From Bdellovibrionales bacterium (lineage in GTDB: Bacteria; Bdellovibrionota; UBA1018), in NCBI GenBank assembly GCA_947380295.1, contig CANCQK010000015.1, positions 1 through 64,000 on the forward strand: a stretch of DNA of 64,000 bases, read 5' to 3'. A program made the position numbers and the translations under genes. Numbering within the stretch: the first letter of the stretch is position 1; every line of letters begins with the position of its first letter. Positions 1-9,203 of the stretch are shown here, piece after piece. Below the pieces are notes generated by a model. The model saw only the letters and a list, made by a program, of their open reading frames with translations, did no database searches and had not been told where the DNA came from.

Positions 1-413
1 CGCGCGTTAGCTCCCAATTAAAACTCCTTCAAAAATCTGTTACCAGAGTCGCCACTCACCTCGATTGAAATCTGATGAATATGTGTCACCATGCGTTAGT
101 CTCAAACAGCTTTATATTCGATCTAGCTGCACTTTTTTGAGGGAGATTCATCTCCTGCGTGTGCGGTGAGGAGACCTAGGTGACAGTCAAGTACTGAGGG
201 GGATTCCGCTCGTAAACTCATGCGCGGAGGGGCAAATCTACTTGCTGGCCGATTCTTGGAAACCATGGCCATGAGTAATGGGCAGGAGTCCAACTATCAA
301 TCCATCGCAAGAGATGCGGGAGTTCTACTCCTTTATTTTGAGACGTTTTTGAAAAAGCTCTGGTAGGGCAGATTTATGGAGCTGTTCCCAGGTTGGATCG
401 TTTGGTTCCGCTT
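1..413. other. Non-coding or unassigned left edge
   Basis: No reading frame with a convincing start, ribosome binding site and protein-like composition was seen here on either strand. It lies downstream of the minus-strand gene that stops at 414, so it may hold that operon's 3' untranslated region. No clear intrinsic terminator was found. Confidence 0.4.
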
Positions 414-746
414 CTATTCCTCAGTGTTCAACGAAAGTTGATCAATTTCTTGTCTCAGTTCTTCGAGGTAAGCATCGATGACTGTAGAGGTTTCTTGATC
501 TTGTTGGATTTCGCGTTCAAAAAATTCGCGCAAAAGTTGGGGCTCGTTTGGCAAGCTGTAGCTTATGGGCTCTTGGCCGCCTTTTCGCGTCGAGAGAGTG
601 CAGCATGCGTTAAGTCCATGGACGGTAGATCCAATTATGAATCGAGAGGAGTCAGTCTCGAATATGAGCTGAGGACTGATGATCCGATCTGCCAAGGCTA
701 GTTTTGAAGAGAAAATTATAATGCTAAGAGCTATCCATTTTTTCAT
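414..746 (-). CDS. Small secreted protein of unknown function
   Basis: This 110-residue protein starts with a typical Sec signal peptide (basic MKK, hydrophobic IALSIIIFSS core, cleavage near LALA-D), so it is probably periplasmic or outer-membrane associated. The mature part contains one CC pair and an acidic, helical C-terminus rich in Glu and Gln. I do not recognise a family. It lies 19 bp downstream of the secreted 324-residue protein on the same strand, which suggests a two-gene operon and perhaps a shared role in the envelope. Confidence is moderate because the identity rests on the signal peptide and context only. Confidence 0.6.
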   Translation of the reverse strand: MKKWIALSIIIFSSKLALADRIISPQLIFETDSSRFIIGSTVHGLNACCTLSTRKGGQEPISYSLPNEPQLLREFFEREIQQDQETSTVIDAYLEELRQEIDQLSLNTEE

Positions 747-765
747 AGTGATGTCTTTTTTAGGA

Positions 766-1740
766 TTAAAATCTCAAATTCGAAAGCCGTTGGATATATG
801 AGTTCCTGAGCTCCTCACATTCTTGTTCCATGTTCTGTTGGGCCCATTCAGCTAACTGGATTTGTTTGTTGATGACTGTGAGTGCAGTTGCAACCTTATT
901 TCCAAAGGCAGGCAACAGAGATTTGTAGCAGACGTTTCGGATGCTGTTTAGTGCGTACACTCGAACTCGTTTTACTTCAGAGTCTTGAAAGGCTCGTATT
1001 TCCTCAATTAAGTCCCACTGAGTTTTTAACTTACTGCTCAGTGAGTAGCTGTCTTTGGCGGTCCAGAGCAGAAATGAGGCTACTCCAAGCGCGACAGATT
1101 GCGTGGGAGAACAGCCGCTTACAGCGGCGCTGGCGCCCAGTGCAGAGCAAACAGCTGTTTTATTTGTAGCGCTCGTATGAAAGTGAGTAACCCAGTTTTC
1201 CTTTGGGGGCACCTCGTTGAAACGCTCGATCAAAAAGACATTTTCCGGTCGATTGCGTGCAAATACCCGCTCAATCTGAGCCTCACTGCATCGATCTGCC
1301 CAGTAGTTTAAAATCGAATCGAGGTCATCTCGGATATTCTTGAGTTTTAGCAGGGCATCGGTATGAATAGCTCGGTTTGAGGAATGTAAAGTCGATCCGG
1401 AATTTAGAATGTATTGGCGATCAATTTCTTCAAATTCATGATGCCATTTGGTTCTTGCGTTCTGGGCTTGCGCTGCTGCTTCTTTATAGTGAGCTAAGAG
1501 ATGTGTCAAAACCTCGGTGTAGTCGATCATGCGCTGGAGATAGAGGGTCTTAATTCTTAAGTTCCAGTTGATATCGATGTACCTGCCATAGTTTTTCTGA
1601 ACGGAACTCTTGATGTCCTTGAGTTGTTCAATGTTCTGATGGACAGTATTTGGGTCAAAGTTCGCAAATGCTCTAGTGGAAGGATTAACTAAGGTGACAA
1701 TGAAAAAGAGATGGATCAATAGTAGCTGTTTTAGCTTCAT
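766..1740 (-). CDS. Secreted helical protein of unknown function
   Basis: A 324-residue protein with an N-terminal signal peptide (MKLKQ then a hydrophobic run, cleavage around TRAFA-N). The mature part looks largely alpha-helical with many charged and Gln/Glu residues. A short Ala/Ser/Cys-rich hydrophobic stretch occurs near residues 195-230 (two Cys, ASAAVSGCSP) and could be a membrane-inserting hairpin. No known domain is recognised. Its ATG overlaps by four bases (ATGA) the stop codon of an upstream open stretch that has no start codon, suggesting it was once the second gene of a coupled pair. The 110-residue secreted protein follows in the same direction. Confidence 0.65.
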   Translation of the reverse strand: MKLKQLLLIHLFFIVTLVNPSTRAFANFDPNTVHQNIEQLKDIKSSVQKNYGRYIDINWNLRIKTLYLQRMIDYTEVLTHLLAHYKEAAAQAQNARTKWHHEFEEIDRQYILNSGSTLHSSNRAIHTDALLKLKNIRDDLDSILNYWADRCSEAQIERVFARNRPENVFLIERFNEVPPKENWVTHFHTSATNKTAVCSALGASAAVSGCSPTQSVALGVASFLLWTAKDSYSLSSKLKTQWDLIEEIRAFQDSEVKRVRVYALNSIRNVCYKSLLPAFGNKVATALTVINKQIQLAEWAQQNMEQECEELRNSYIQRLSNLRF

Positions 1741-1913
1741 GTTTTTTCCTGTTTCGAAAAATGCCTCAGTCGGAAATTCCGATAAAAATCGATCAAAAAG
1801 TTCGCCCGGCCACCAATGATCAGTTTCTGTGTCTGCGCTGGCTCGTCCTCTTTGGCAATTCCGACGAGTGATAAAATTTCTTGTTCGATTTTTGAAACGA
1901 TATCGTCCGATGC
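1737..1913 (-). pseudogene. Gene remnant: 58-codon C-terminal fragment, no start
   Basis: Reading the minus strand from 1913 to 1737 gives 58 codons of balanced, protein-like sequence (begins ASDDIVSKIEQEILSL, ends RHFSKQEKT). It stops in a TGA that overlaps the ATG of the 324-residue gene as ATGA. Directly upstream in frame is a TAA, and there is no ATG or GTG inside the stretch; one TTG comes too late. I infer the 3' end of a decayed or frameshifted gene that used to be translationally coupled to the next gene. A chance open stretch is the alternative. Confidence 0.35.
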
Positions 1914-2248
1914 TTAGACTTCAGCACTTTTTACCTTCTGATTGTCCGCTTTTATGCGGGAGATATGTAGCAATATTTTTTAGCTATTTCAAGGGTATTC
2001 CTGGTGCAAGACGGAGCCAAGGCGATGATCTAGACGTTGCTGAAGGTACCGGAGAAAAACTAGAGAAAGCTACGATGACCAGAGCTCCCTGAATTGTGGT
2101 TCGCGGAGCTTTTGAAATGGGATGATTATAAAACAAGTACAGGAGTACCCAGAAAAGATAACTTCCTAAATTTTATTCACCCCCCTGTTGACGATGGCTT
2201 TTTAATTTGAGTCTGGTCCTGTCCAATCTGAGGTGATAGGGTAACCCT
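1914..2248. other. Region without a supportable gene
   Basis: Short frames exist on both strands but none has a good ribosome binding site or recognisable composition. On the minus strand several short, interrupted protein-like stretches lie upstream of the 1737-1913 remnant, consistent with (but not proving) a degraded gene. Confidence 0.35.
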
Positions 2249-2455
2249 ATGAAATTGGTTGAGAGATATTCCCTGCGGCAGCTTAGCTTGCGCCGGATCA
2301 TGTCAGTTCTGACTTTTGCTTTCTTCCCAATTTCGTTGATGCTGAGATCTGTAAGTCCCGAATTGCCGCTCAAGCTTGCTCGCTGGGAATGCGGACTTTC
2401 TCAAGGAATTCATGCTCTTTTCGTTCCTTTTCTTAAAGTAATTGAGGTTCTATGA
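2249..2455 (+). CDS. Possible small coupled peptide upstream of GT-C gene
   Basis: A 68-residue frame with a hydrophobic centre and C-terminus. Its TGA overlaps the ATG of the following glycosyltransferase gene (ATGA at 2452-2455), the arrangement expected for translational coupling. The ribosome binding site is weak. A 66-codon frame on the opposite strand (2173-2373) competes for the same DNA, and I cannot decide between them. It may be a leader peptide or chance. Confidence 0.25.
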   Translation: MKLVERYSLRQLSLRRIMSVLTFAFFPISLMLRSVSPELPLKLARWECGLSQGIHALFVPFLKVIEVL

Positions 2456-4215
2456 AATTTTTTAAGACTGCGGGTCGAGGTTTTTCCTCGGTTTCCACAA
2501 ATTTGATCTTAGCTCTTTTGATTTTTTCAGTTTATTTACCATTTCTTGGAACGAGAATCGTTCGAACTGCCGGTGACGAAAAAGTTTACGTCTCCCAGGC
2601 TATTGAAATGGAGCGTCAAGGGAGCTGGTTTGTCCAGACCTTGCAGGATGAGCCAAATTACTATAAGGGTCCACTTCATTATCTTTTGTTGCGGGGCGGA
2701 ATGAAGGTCTTTGGACACACTTCTTGGGCTGCTCTGTATATGAATCTTATTTTAGTGCTTCTGGGAGGGATTGCGATCGCGAATTTGGTCAAGCGTCGTT
2801 ATCCTGAGTGGAAAGGAGGCGATCTTTGGATTGGGACAGCTTTTTCTGTTTCTGTCGGAATTTATGCTCACGTCTTTGCCAGTCAAATGGAAATCGAACT
2901 CGCCTCATTATTTGTTATCGGAGCCTGGCTCCTAGATCGATTAAAGCTCTCCGATGCAGGGTGGATCTTTTGGAGTATTGTAGGAGTCATCGGCTGGATT
3001 AAGGCTCCTCTTCATAGTGTATTTATGGGTGTGAGCGCGATTTTGTATTGGTCTTTTTGTGGAGAGTTGTTACCTCGACTGAAAAACTCAAAAACCTGGC
3101 TCGCTGTCTTTTTTGGTATTGTTCTTTGCTTCGCTGGATATTTACCAGCTTATTTTTTGGATCAAGAGAATTTTTGGAAAAACTATGTTTTAAGAGAAGT
3201 TATAGGAAAGAGTAGCGGATCAGGGCAGGGGCGGGACGTTGCAATAGCTTCTACTTTTGGTTTCTACCTCCTGCCCTGGGCAGGACTTGCGTTTGTTACT
3301 TATTTGCAGACTTTATTTCAAGGGCGTGAACTTCTTAAGTACGAAAATTCCAAGCGTTTGATGCTCTTGGGAATCTCTCTATTTATTCCAAGTGCAGCTT
3401 TCTTCTGTTGGCACCCGTATCGGTTTGAAAATTATAATCTTCCGGTGATTGCAGGAGTTTGGCTTTGGATTGCATCAGTATGGGGCTCTGCGGAGTTGCG
3501 CGCTCATAGTTCTTATAAAATCTGGAACTTGCTCCGATCCATGGCGTTTGGTCTCACTGGAATTTTAATTTTAGTTCTATTAATCGCTTTGACTTATTCT
3601 TCTGTCCACTTCAACCCACTTCCTTTTTGGTGGCCCATTTGGTTGATGCCAGTCATTTGGCTTGGAATGGGAATCAGTATTGCTGGTTTTTTCTATTTTG
3701 GTCTCATCGAAAAAGGGAAACGACCAGGATTGTTGGCAATGACAAGTTGTGGTCTTTTCATTGCCTTAGGTGCCGTTTGTATGGTGATTGGCGAGCGGGA
3801 AATGGTCGATATTAGGGCTTATCTACGGAGTAATCAAAAAGAAGGTCGAAAAGTACAGCTCGATTACTACAATCTAAATCGAAATATTTGGAGCGAGTGG
3901 GGGTATCTTGGATTTTGGATTGATTACCCTGTCAAAGGATTACATGACCCAGAGAGCTTGAAGTCGGCATTGCTGCGAGGGGATACGATTTTAGTTACCT
4001 CAAAAGAAAATGGAATTCAGGAGTTCCGAGATTTTATGAAAAAGAATTTTCCTACCATGCAGCTCAAAGAAACCTTGTGGAAACGCTGGAGAACGCGTGG
4101 TGAGGGGGCAAATGGACAAAGTCTTTGGTTGGAGTCCTGGCAGCGACGCGACCTTTCGATTCTTGAGGATAATTACATGATTTATGAACCCATTTATGAA
4201 GTTTCATCGCACTAG
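2452..4215 (+). CDS. ArnT/PMT-like GT-C membrane glycosyltransferase
   Basis: A 587-residue polytopic inner-membrane protein with about a dozen hydrophobic segments. After the first membrane helix it carries the acidic motif GDEKVY (residues 41-46), the position where GT-C enzymes of the ArnT/PMT (GT83/GT39) type hold their catalytic Asp-Glu. Such enzymes move a sugar from a polyprenyl-phosphate donor to lipid A, glycan or protein on the periplasmic side. A soluble C-terminal part follows the last helix (about residues 455-587). It is clearly related to the minus-strand protein at 34036-35751: both share GDEKVY, a GSW motif 10-14 residues later, a NIW(S/N)E motif and a WKRW motif near the end. 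The next GT-C gene overlaps it by 32 bp. Donor and acceptor are unknown. Confidence 0.8.
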   Translation: MKFFKTAGRGFSSVSTNLILALLIFSVYLPFLGTRIVRTAGDEKVYVSQAIEMERQGSWFVQTLQDEPNYYKGPLHYLLLRGGMKVFGHTSWAALYMNLILVLLGGIAIANLVKRRYPEWKGGDLWIGTAFSVSVGIYAHVFASQMEIELASLFVIGAWLLDRLKLSDAGWIFWSIVGVIGWIKAPLHSVFMGVSAILYWSFCGELLPRLKNSKTWLAVFFGIVLCFAGYLPAYFLDQENFWKNYVLREVIGKSSGSGQGRDVAIASTFGFYLLPWAGLAFVTYLQTLFQGRELLKYENSKRLMLLGISLFIPSAAFFCWHPYRFENYNLPVIAGVWLWIASVWGSAELRAHSSYKIWNLLRSMAFGLTGILILVLLIALTYSSVHFNPLPFWWPIWLMPVIWLGMGISIAGFFYFGLIEKGKRPGLLAMTSCGLFIALGAVCMVIGEREMVDIRAYLRSNQKEGRKVQLDYYNLNRNIWSEWGYLGFWIDYPVKGLHDPESLKSALLRGDTILVTSKENGIQEFRDFMKKNFPTMQLKETLWKRWRTRGEGANGQSLWLESWQRRDLSILEDNYMIYEPIYEVSSH

Positions 4216-5737
4216 TATTCTTCCAGATATCTGGGAAAGAATGCTTTGGTCGCTTGGTTGGGTTTTTCTGATTGGAACTCATACGCTTTTTCTCGATCAA
4301 GCACCTGGCTTTCATTATGATGAAGCTTGGGCGGCGCTTTTTTCTCAACGGATCCTTAAAGAACCAGGATTTTGGCCATTTCAGGCGATGAGTCCCTACG
4401 CTTCTGCGTGGAGTCATTATGTCGCAGCAGTTTTTTTTAAATTTTTGGGTAGCCATTTATGGGTTTATCGTTTGAGCGGAACGACGCTAGTAGTCTCAGG
4501 GGTCTGGCTTCTTTCAAAAGCTCTCCGAAGAGTGGAAGAGCAGACGGCCGCATTGATCCTGCCTTGGGTGGTTGCATTTTTTCCATCGTTGGTGATGAAC
4601 CACCGCTTTGTAATTGAAATCACTACATTTCATGTTTTTTGTTTGGGACTTCTTACTTGGGGGATTGCTTTACATCTTTCTTCTTCTAGAGTAAAAATTC
4701 TGCCGCTTTTTTTTATTAGTATATCGTTAGTTTTAGGTGTTACTTCCCATATTCTCTTTGTAGCTCCTGCTTTAGGTGTGGTGGGGTGTCTTGCGCTGCG
4801 AGGATTTTATCCATCTCACGCAATGAGGTTTTTAACCTCAGTAGTTTCTTGTGTGTTGATTGGTTTTTTCGTTCGTGTTTATTTTTTAATTCCTGAGCAA
4901 TTGAAGGTTGCTGCGCTTTTATTAGTGTCCCTTTCTGTCTTGGTTTGGAGCCTGTTATTTCATGGGAAAAGTGTTCGGGCTTTTAGAGGTGTCCAGGTTG
5001 CCTTTCCTCTTTTTTCGATTTTATTAGCGATTGCCCTCGTTCTGCTACTATTTTTGGCCGAAGGTACTTGGGAGGCTAGTTGTTTCAACGGTGGGCAGAT
5101 CGACTTTCGTTTTATTGGATGGTCGACTCTTGTGCTGCTCCTTGCAATCGGTTTTGGATTCAGTTCAAATCAAGTCCTTTCTCGCCTTCAGAAAGGTGTG
5201 GTCCAGTTTATGGGGCTGACACTTGTTTCAACAGCTTTGATTGCTGTGAAGCCGACTCCTCGCTACTTCGAGATCCCCCTTATTCTTCTTGCAGTTGTGT
5301 TTTCAAAATTTTTGGCTCTTTTGTCGGTTAAACGTAGATTTGCTCTGCTTTTATTGTGGAGCTTTTTAGGTAGTGGACATTTATTTTTTAACTATTTTCA
5401 ACCACTTCTTGCAAAAGAATGGATTCCCGAAAATGAAGTTAGCTTTCTTTTCTTTCATGATGGTTCTTCAGATGTTCTTCAGAAACAGAAGCTGGTAAAG
5501 GCTCTCGGGGATGCCGGGTGTCGTTTTGATCAGATTGTTTCGAATGATGTTCGAGTCTATGAACCACTTCGATTTCTTGCGCTTGAAGATTGGAAAGTTA
5601 GTTCTACCGGATCTTGTCAAAATATTAAAAAATTACAAGTCTTGCGACTGTCTCAATCCGTTTTACAAAGTAATGCCGGCGACACCCCGATCATGAAACA
5701 ACTTGGTGATTTGGGGCCGTTTATTGTTGTGGAGTGA
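4184..5737 (+). CDS. GT-C family membrane glycosyltransferase-like protein
   Basis: A 517-residue protein with about ten or more membrane helices. The first periplasmic loop contains YDEAWAA (Asp46-Glu47), the acidic pair typical of GT-C folds such as the PMT_2/DUF2029-like families. The start lies inside the preceding GT-C gene (32-bp overlap), so the two are probably translated together. An in-frame ATG five codons on is also possible. The hydrophilic C-terminal tail (about 110 residues) has a DGSSD stretch and may form a small domain. It is not obviously a paralogue of its neighbour beyond the general fold. Substrate unknown; it may transfer a sugar from a lipid-linked donor to an envelope glycan. 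Confidence 0.7.
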   Translation: MNPFMKFHRTSILPDIWERMLWSLGWVFLIGTHTLFLDQAPGFHYDEAWAALFSQRILKEPGFWPFQAMSPYASAWSHYVAAVFFKFLGSHLWVYRLSGTTLVVSGVWLLSKALRRVEEQTAALILPWVVAFFPSLVMNHRFVIEITTFHVFCLGLLTWGIALHLSSSRVKILPLFFISISLVLGVTSHILFVAPALGVVGCLALRGFYPSHAMRFLTSVVSCVLIGFFVRVYFLIPEQLKVAALLLVSLSVLVWSLLFHGKSVRAFRGVQVAFPLFSILLAIALVLLLFLAEGTWEASCFNGGQIDFRFIGWSTLVLLLAIGFGFSSNQVLSRLQKGVVQFMGLTLVSTALIAVKPTPRYFEIPLILLAVVFSKFLALLSVKRRFALLLLWSFLGSGHLFFNYFQPLLAKEWIPENEVSFLFFHDGSSDVLQKQKLVKALGDAGCRFDQIVSNDVRVYEPLRFLALEDWKVSSTGSCQNIKKLQVLRLSQSVLQSNAGDTPIMKQLGDLGPFIVVE

Positions 5738-5943
5738 GAGGTTCTCGGGGTGGATCAGTCTTGTGTTGTAAGTCAGAATCTGAATTGATAGTCGTCCGCA
5801 CTCAATGTCCAGTTGAGTATCACTACTTGGTATCACTACTGAGGAGCGAGGTTTAGGTTTTACGAATCTAGGTCAGAATAAAGGCATGGCCATGATTTTG
5901 CATCATTTGAGGCTTTTATGAAATTTATTTCGAGGGCATCATG

Positions 5944-6414
5944 ATGAAAATTGACATTGGAATTGACGAAAAAGATCGGAAAGAAATTGCAAGCGGCTTG
6001 TCCAAGCTTTTAGCAGACACATACACGCTGTATTTGAAAACTCATAATTTTCACTGGAATGTAACCGGCCCCATGTTTCAAACGCTACACCTGATGTTTG
6101 AAACTCAATATACGGAGCTGGCCGACGCGGTGGATTTGATTGCCGAGCGAATTCGAGCCCTGGGTTTTCCTGCACCGGGAACCTATCGAGAGTTTTCTGA
6201 ATTAACCTCGATTCAGGAGAGTCGCGGAGCGCTGCCAGCAGAAAAAATGATTGAAGTATTGGTTCAAGGTCAAGAGGCCGTTGTGCGAACCGCACGCTCG
6301 GTCTTTCCAATTGTGGACCGCGTTCACGACGAGCCTACTGCAGATCTATTGACCAATCGGATGCAAGTTCACGAAAAAACTGCCTGGATGCTTAGGAGTT
6401 TGGTGCAGAGTTAG
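5944..6414 (+). CDS. dps: Dps-family ferritin-like DNA-protection protein
   Basis: About 156 residues. The conserved Dps stretch [16 protein letters not shown], then FETQY and [13 protein letters not shown], supplies the His, Asp and Glu ligands of the intersubunit ferroxidase centre. Dps dodecamers oxidise and store iron with peroxide and shield DNA in starved or oxidatively stressed cells. I prefer the second of two consecutive ATGs (5941 and 5944) because it is 7 bases from GAGGG at 5932-5936. The N-terminus is short, without the Lys-rich DNA-binding tail of E. coli Dps. The gene stands alone and its last 23 bp overlap the 3' end of convergent mutS. Confidence 0.92.
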   Translation: MKIDIGIDEKDRKEIASGLSKLLADTYTLYLKTHNFHWNVTGPMFQTLHLMFETQYTELADAVDLIAERIRALGFPAPGTYREFSELTSIQESRGALPAEKMIEVLVQGQEAVVRTARSVFPIVDRVHDEPTADLLTNRMQVHEKTAWMLRSLVQS

Positions 6415-9061
6415 ACTGAAGCGCTGCTTGAGCCTGCATTAAAAAGGTCATTGCTTGGATCGGCGTCATTTCATTGAGGTTGATTGCTCGTAGCTCTTCT
6501 AAAATAGGGTGAGGCTTGGGCGGTTCCTTTGCAATTTCGGGGGCTGCCGCTGATGGGCGTTCCGTCTTTCGTTCGGCAGGAGGCGCATCGAAGAGCGAAA
6601 GTTGTTTGGATGAAAACCCACTGGGATTACGAGTTGCGTTTGATTCAAGTTCGCCTAAAATCGTCCAGGCTCGCTCGATCACTGACTTAGGGAGTCCTGC
6701 CATCTGTGCGACCTGAATCCCAAAACTGTCGTTAGTGGGGCCTTCTTTTAATTCATATAGGAATCGAAGGGACTGTGCGGAGCGATTCTTTTCGTTTTCG
6801 ACCGCCAAGTGGGCGTTGGCAAGTCCCGGGAGGGTATCTGAGAGTTGAATGAGTTCGTGATAGTGCGTGGCAAACAAAGTTCGAGCACCGATGCGCGAGC
6901 AGATCCATTCTAGGGTTGCCCAGGCAACGCTGATCCCATCATAGGTACTGGTTCCCCGACCGATTTCATCAAGGATCATGAGTGCGCGGTCGTCAGCGTA
7001 GTGGAGAATGTGGGCGAGTTCGCTCATTTCCACCATGAATGTACTTTGTCCGCGAGCAATGGCGTCTTGAGCTCCGATTCGAGTGTAAACCGAGGAGAAA
7101 ACTCCCCATTGGGCAGATTGTGCGGGAACAGGTGCGCCCATTTGTCCTAGGATCACAATGAGGGCTGTTTGTCTCATGACTGTAGATTTACCGCCCATAT
7201 TGGGGCCAGTGATCAAGAGAGTTAAGCGGGTTTCGGGTGATAGATTTAAATCATTGGGAACGAACTGCCCTTTTTTTGCCTGATCGACCACAGCATGCCG
7301 TCCTGCTTGAATGTGGAGAGCGCGAGAGTTGTCAATTTTAGGGAAGCTCCAGCCCGACCCATGGGCCAGTCTAGAGAGTGCTAGGAGTGAGTCGAGTTCG
7401 CCGAAGGTTCGCGCAGCCTCCATGATGGATGGCGTTTCGCTTTGAATTGCCTCGATTAATTGTCCAAAAAGCTCTTGCTCTAGAGATTTTTGACGAACTG
7501 AGGCCGTGAGGATTTCTTCTTCGAATTTTTTCAGTTCTTCCGTAAAGAAACGTTCAGCACCCACCATCGTTTGTTTGCGTTGGTAGTGCGAAGGAGCACT
7601 TTTAAGATGGGCTTGAGTAATTTCGATGTAGTAGCCAAAAACGCGGTTGTATCGAACCTTGAGCGATGGAATTCTTGTTGCTTCTCGTTCACGATTTTCT
7701 AGGTCGACCAGCCATTTTTGCCCGTCTTCGGTCAGGGAGATGAGTCGATCGAGGTCCGAAGTAGTCCCTTTTTTAAAAATCCCACCGTCTTTGATGCTAA
7801 TCGGCGCATCTTCTTTTAGGGTGCAGACCAATTTCTCGGCGAGCGATCCCAGGCGCAATGCGAGCTGATCCATTTTTTTCTGGATCCGCACTGCAAGAGG
7901 CGATTGAGTTCCTGATAAAAGTTGAGATAAGTCTCGGAGGCTGAGGAGAGACTGTCCCAAAGCCAAAGCGTCTCTCGGATTGGCAAGGCGGGTGTTCACG
8001 CGTCCGCAAATTCTCTCCAAATCATAAATCTGCTTCAGGGATTGAGTGGCCCGTTCAGTCCATTGAGATTTTTGCTGAGAAAACTCAATTACGGCACTTT
8101 GTCGTGCTTGAATTTCAGCAGTATCTTTCAGGGGGGCTATCATCCATCGTTTGAGCTGACGCGAGCCAAGGGTGGAGGAGGTGTAATTGATGATTGGAAA
8201 AAGCTCGTTCAGGTCAAGGTGTTGAGCAGTATTGGGGCCCAGAATCATGGATTTAGGTTGCTGGAGCGGCACAGGAAGCTGAAGGTGGGCGAGGCGCTCC
8301 TGTTGCTGAGTTCGTAGCGTGTAAGTGAGTAAAATACCGAGGCCGATGATCCCCGAATCTGACCCTAGAAAGGTCACTAGATTCTCAATTTCATAATGAG
8401 ACTTTAAAAGAGTCTGAGCTTGCTCTTTGGAGATGTAGTTTTTTGGGAGTTCTTCGATCAGTAGATTCTCGGGAGCCCCCAACGTTCTCGGGTCAATATC
8501 CGCGGTTTGTCTCAAAAAGTGCCGGATGGGGAGCTTGTTGAATTCGTGGCCCAAGTGCGACAGAGGTGAGGGCTGGCTGACCAAAACTTCACCCGTAGAA
8601 ACGTCCAGGCAGACGAGAGCCCAGCTTTGGGTGTTCTCGATGCGAACAGCTGTAGCTAGATAATTGGCTTCAGATCCCTCGGCATCAAATTGGACCCCAG
8701 GTGTTAAAACTCGAACAATTTCTCGCCGGACGATTTTACCAGCCTTTACGGTTTCAGGGTCTTCGACCTGCTCACCGATGGCAATTTTTTTACCTGCCTT
8801 CAGGAGTTTCTGGATATAGCCGTGGACGCTATGATGGGGTACCCCTGCCATGGGCAGCGGGTTGGGCTTGTTCCTGTCTCGACTGGTTAGCGTGATTTCC
8901 AGAAGCTCCGAGGCAGTGACAGCATCCTGCCCGAAAAGCTCATAAAAATCGCCCATTCTGAAGAAAAGCAAAGCATCCCCGATCTGGGATTTGAGTTCCC
9001 AGTATTGCTTCATCAAGGGCGTTGCTTCGTCTTTTGCGGATGCGGATGAATGGGTGTTCAT
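6392..9061 (-). CDS. mutS: DNA mismatch repair ATPase MutS
   Basis: An 889-residue protein of normal MutS length. The N-terminal mismatch-binding domain has the Phe-X-Glu wedge motif (GDFYELF). Connector, lever and clamp domains follow, then the ABC-type ATPase with Walker [14 protein letters not shown], the signature STFMVEM, Walker [17 protein letters not shown] and the FATHYHEL segment. The C-terminus has the short tail that mediates dimer/tetramer contacts. MutS binds mispairs and recruits MutL. A longer frame reaches 9121, but MNTHSS at 9061 has an upstream AGGT and matches the usual start. The stop lies inside the convergent dps gene. It is downstream of pyk on the same strand, separated by 142 bp. 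Confidence 0.96.
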   Translation of the reverse strand: MNTHSSASAKDEATPLMKQYWELKSQIGDALLFFRMGDFYELFGQDAVTASELLEITLTSRDRNKPNPLPMAGVPHHSVHGYIQKLLKAGKKIAIGEQVEDPETVKAGKIVRREIVRVLTPGVQFDAEGSEANYLATAVRIENTQSWALVCLDVSTGEVLVSQPSPLSHLGHEFNKLPIRHFLRQTADIDPRTLGAPENLLIEELPKNYISKEQAQTLLKSHYEIENLVTFLGSDSGIIGLGILLTYTLRTQQQERLAHLQLPVPLQQPKSMILGPNTAQHLDLNELFPIINYTSSTLGSRQLKRWMIAPLKDTAEIQARQSAVIEFSQQKSQWTERATQSLKQIYDLERICGRVNTRLANPRDALALGQSLLSLRDLSQLLSGTQSPLAVRIQKKMDQLALRLGSLAEKLVCTLKEDAPISIKDGGIFKKGTTSDLDRLISLTEDGQKWLVDLENREREATRIPSLKVRYNRVFGYYIEITQAHLKSAPSHYQRKQTMVGAERFFTEELKKFEEEILTASVRQKSLEQELFGQLIEAIQSETPSIMEAARTFGELDSLLALSRLAHGSGWSFPKIDNSRALHIQAGRHAVVDQAKKGQFVPNDLNLSPETRLTLLITGPNMGGKSTVMRQTALIVILGQMGAPVPAQSAQWGVFSSVYTRIGAQDAIARGQSTFMVEMSELAHILHYADDRALMILDEIGRGTSTYDGISVAWATLEWICSRIGARTLFATHYHELIQLSDTLPGLANAHLAVENEKNRSAQSLRFLYELKEGPTNDSFGIQVAQMAGLPKSVIERAWTILGELESNATRNPSGFSSKQLSLFDAPPAERKTERPSAAAPEIAKEPPKPHPILEELRAINLNEMTPIQAMTFLMQAQAALQSNSAPNS

Positions 9062-9124
9062 AAGGTTTGACCTGTTAACAGGTTTGATGGGGATGATCAA
9101 TACCTGGCATTTATAGAACAATCC

Positions 9125-9166
9125 GGGGTGGCGCCAAATTCATTCCTGAAACAGGCTAGCCACCCC
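9125..9166. repeat. Inverted repeat between mutS and pyk
   Basis: GGGGTGGC at 9125-9132 is the exact inverse complement of GCCACCCC at 9159-9166, with a 26-base spacer. It may be a weak terminator for pyk or a protein-binding site. No U-run follows it on the minus strand. Confidence 0.3.
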
Positions 9167-9203
9167 TTTAAATTACTTTCGCGGTCAGGTACCTGAGGTC
9201 GGC

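Noticed and set aside
1829..2092. 87-codon plus-strand frame
   Set aside because: Arg-rich, unnatural composition, and antisense to a more protein-like fragment at 1737-1913; probably chance.
2173..2373. 66-codon minus-strand frame with an HTH-like pattern (LSINEIGKKAKVRTDMIRRKL)
   Set aside because: It has no ribosome binding site, competes with a plus-strand frame that is coupled to the next gene, and shows no second helix pattern strong enough to claim a regulator.
5817..5840. Short direct repeat TATCACTACT before dps
   Set aside because: Only two 10-bp copies with no link to a promoter or operator that I could define.
6392..6414. Convergent overlap of dps and mutS
   Set aside because: A 23-bp tail-to-tail overlap is common in compact genomes and shows no regulatory structure.
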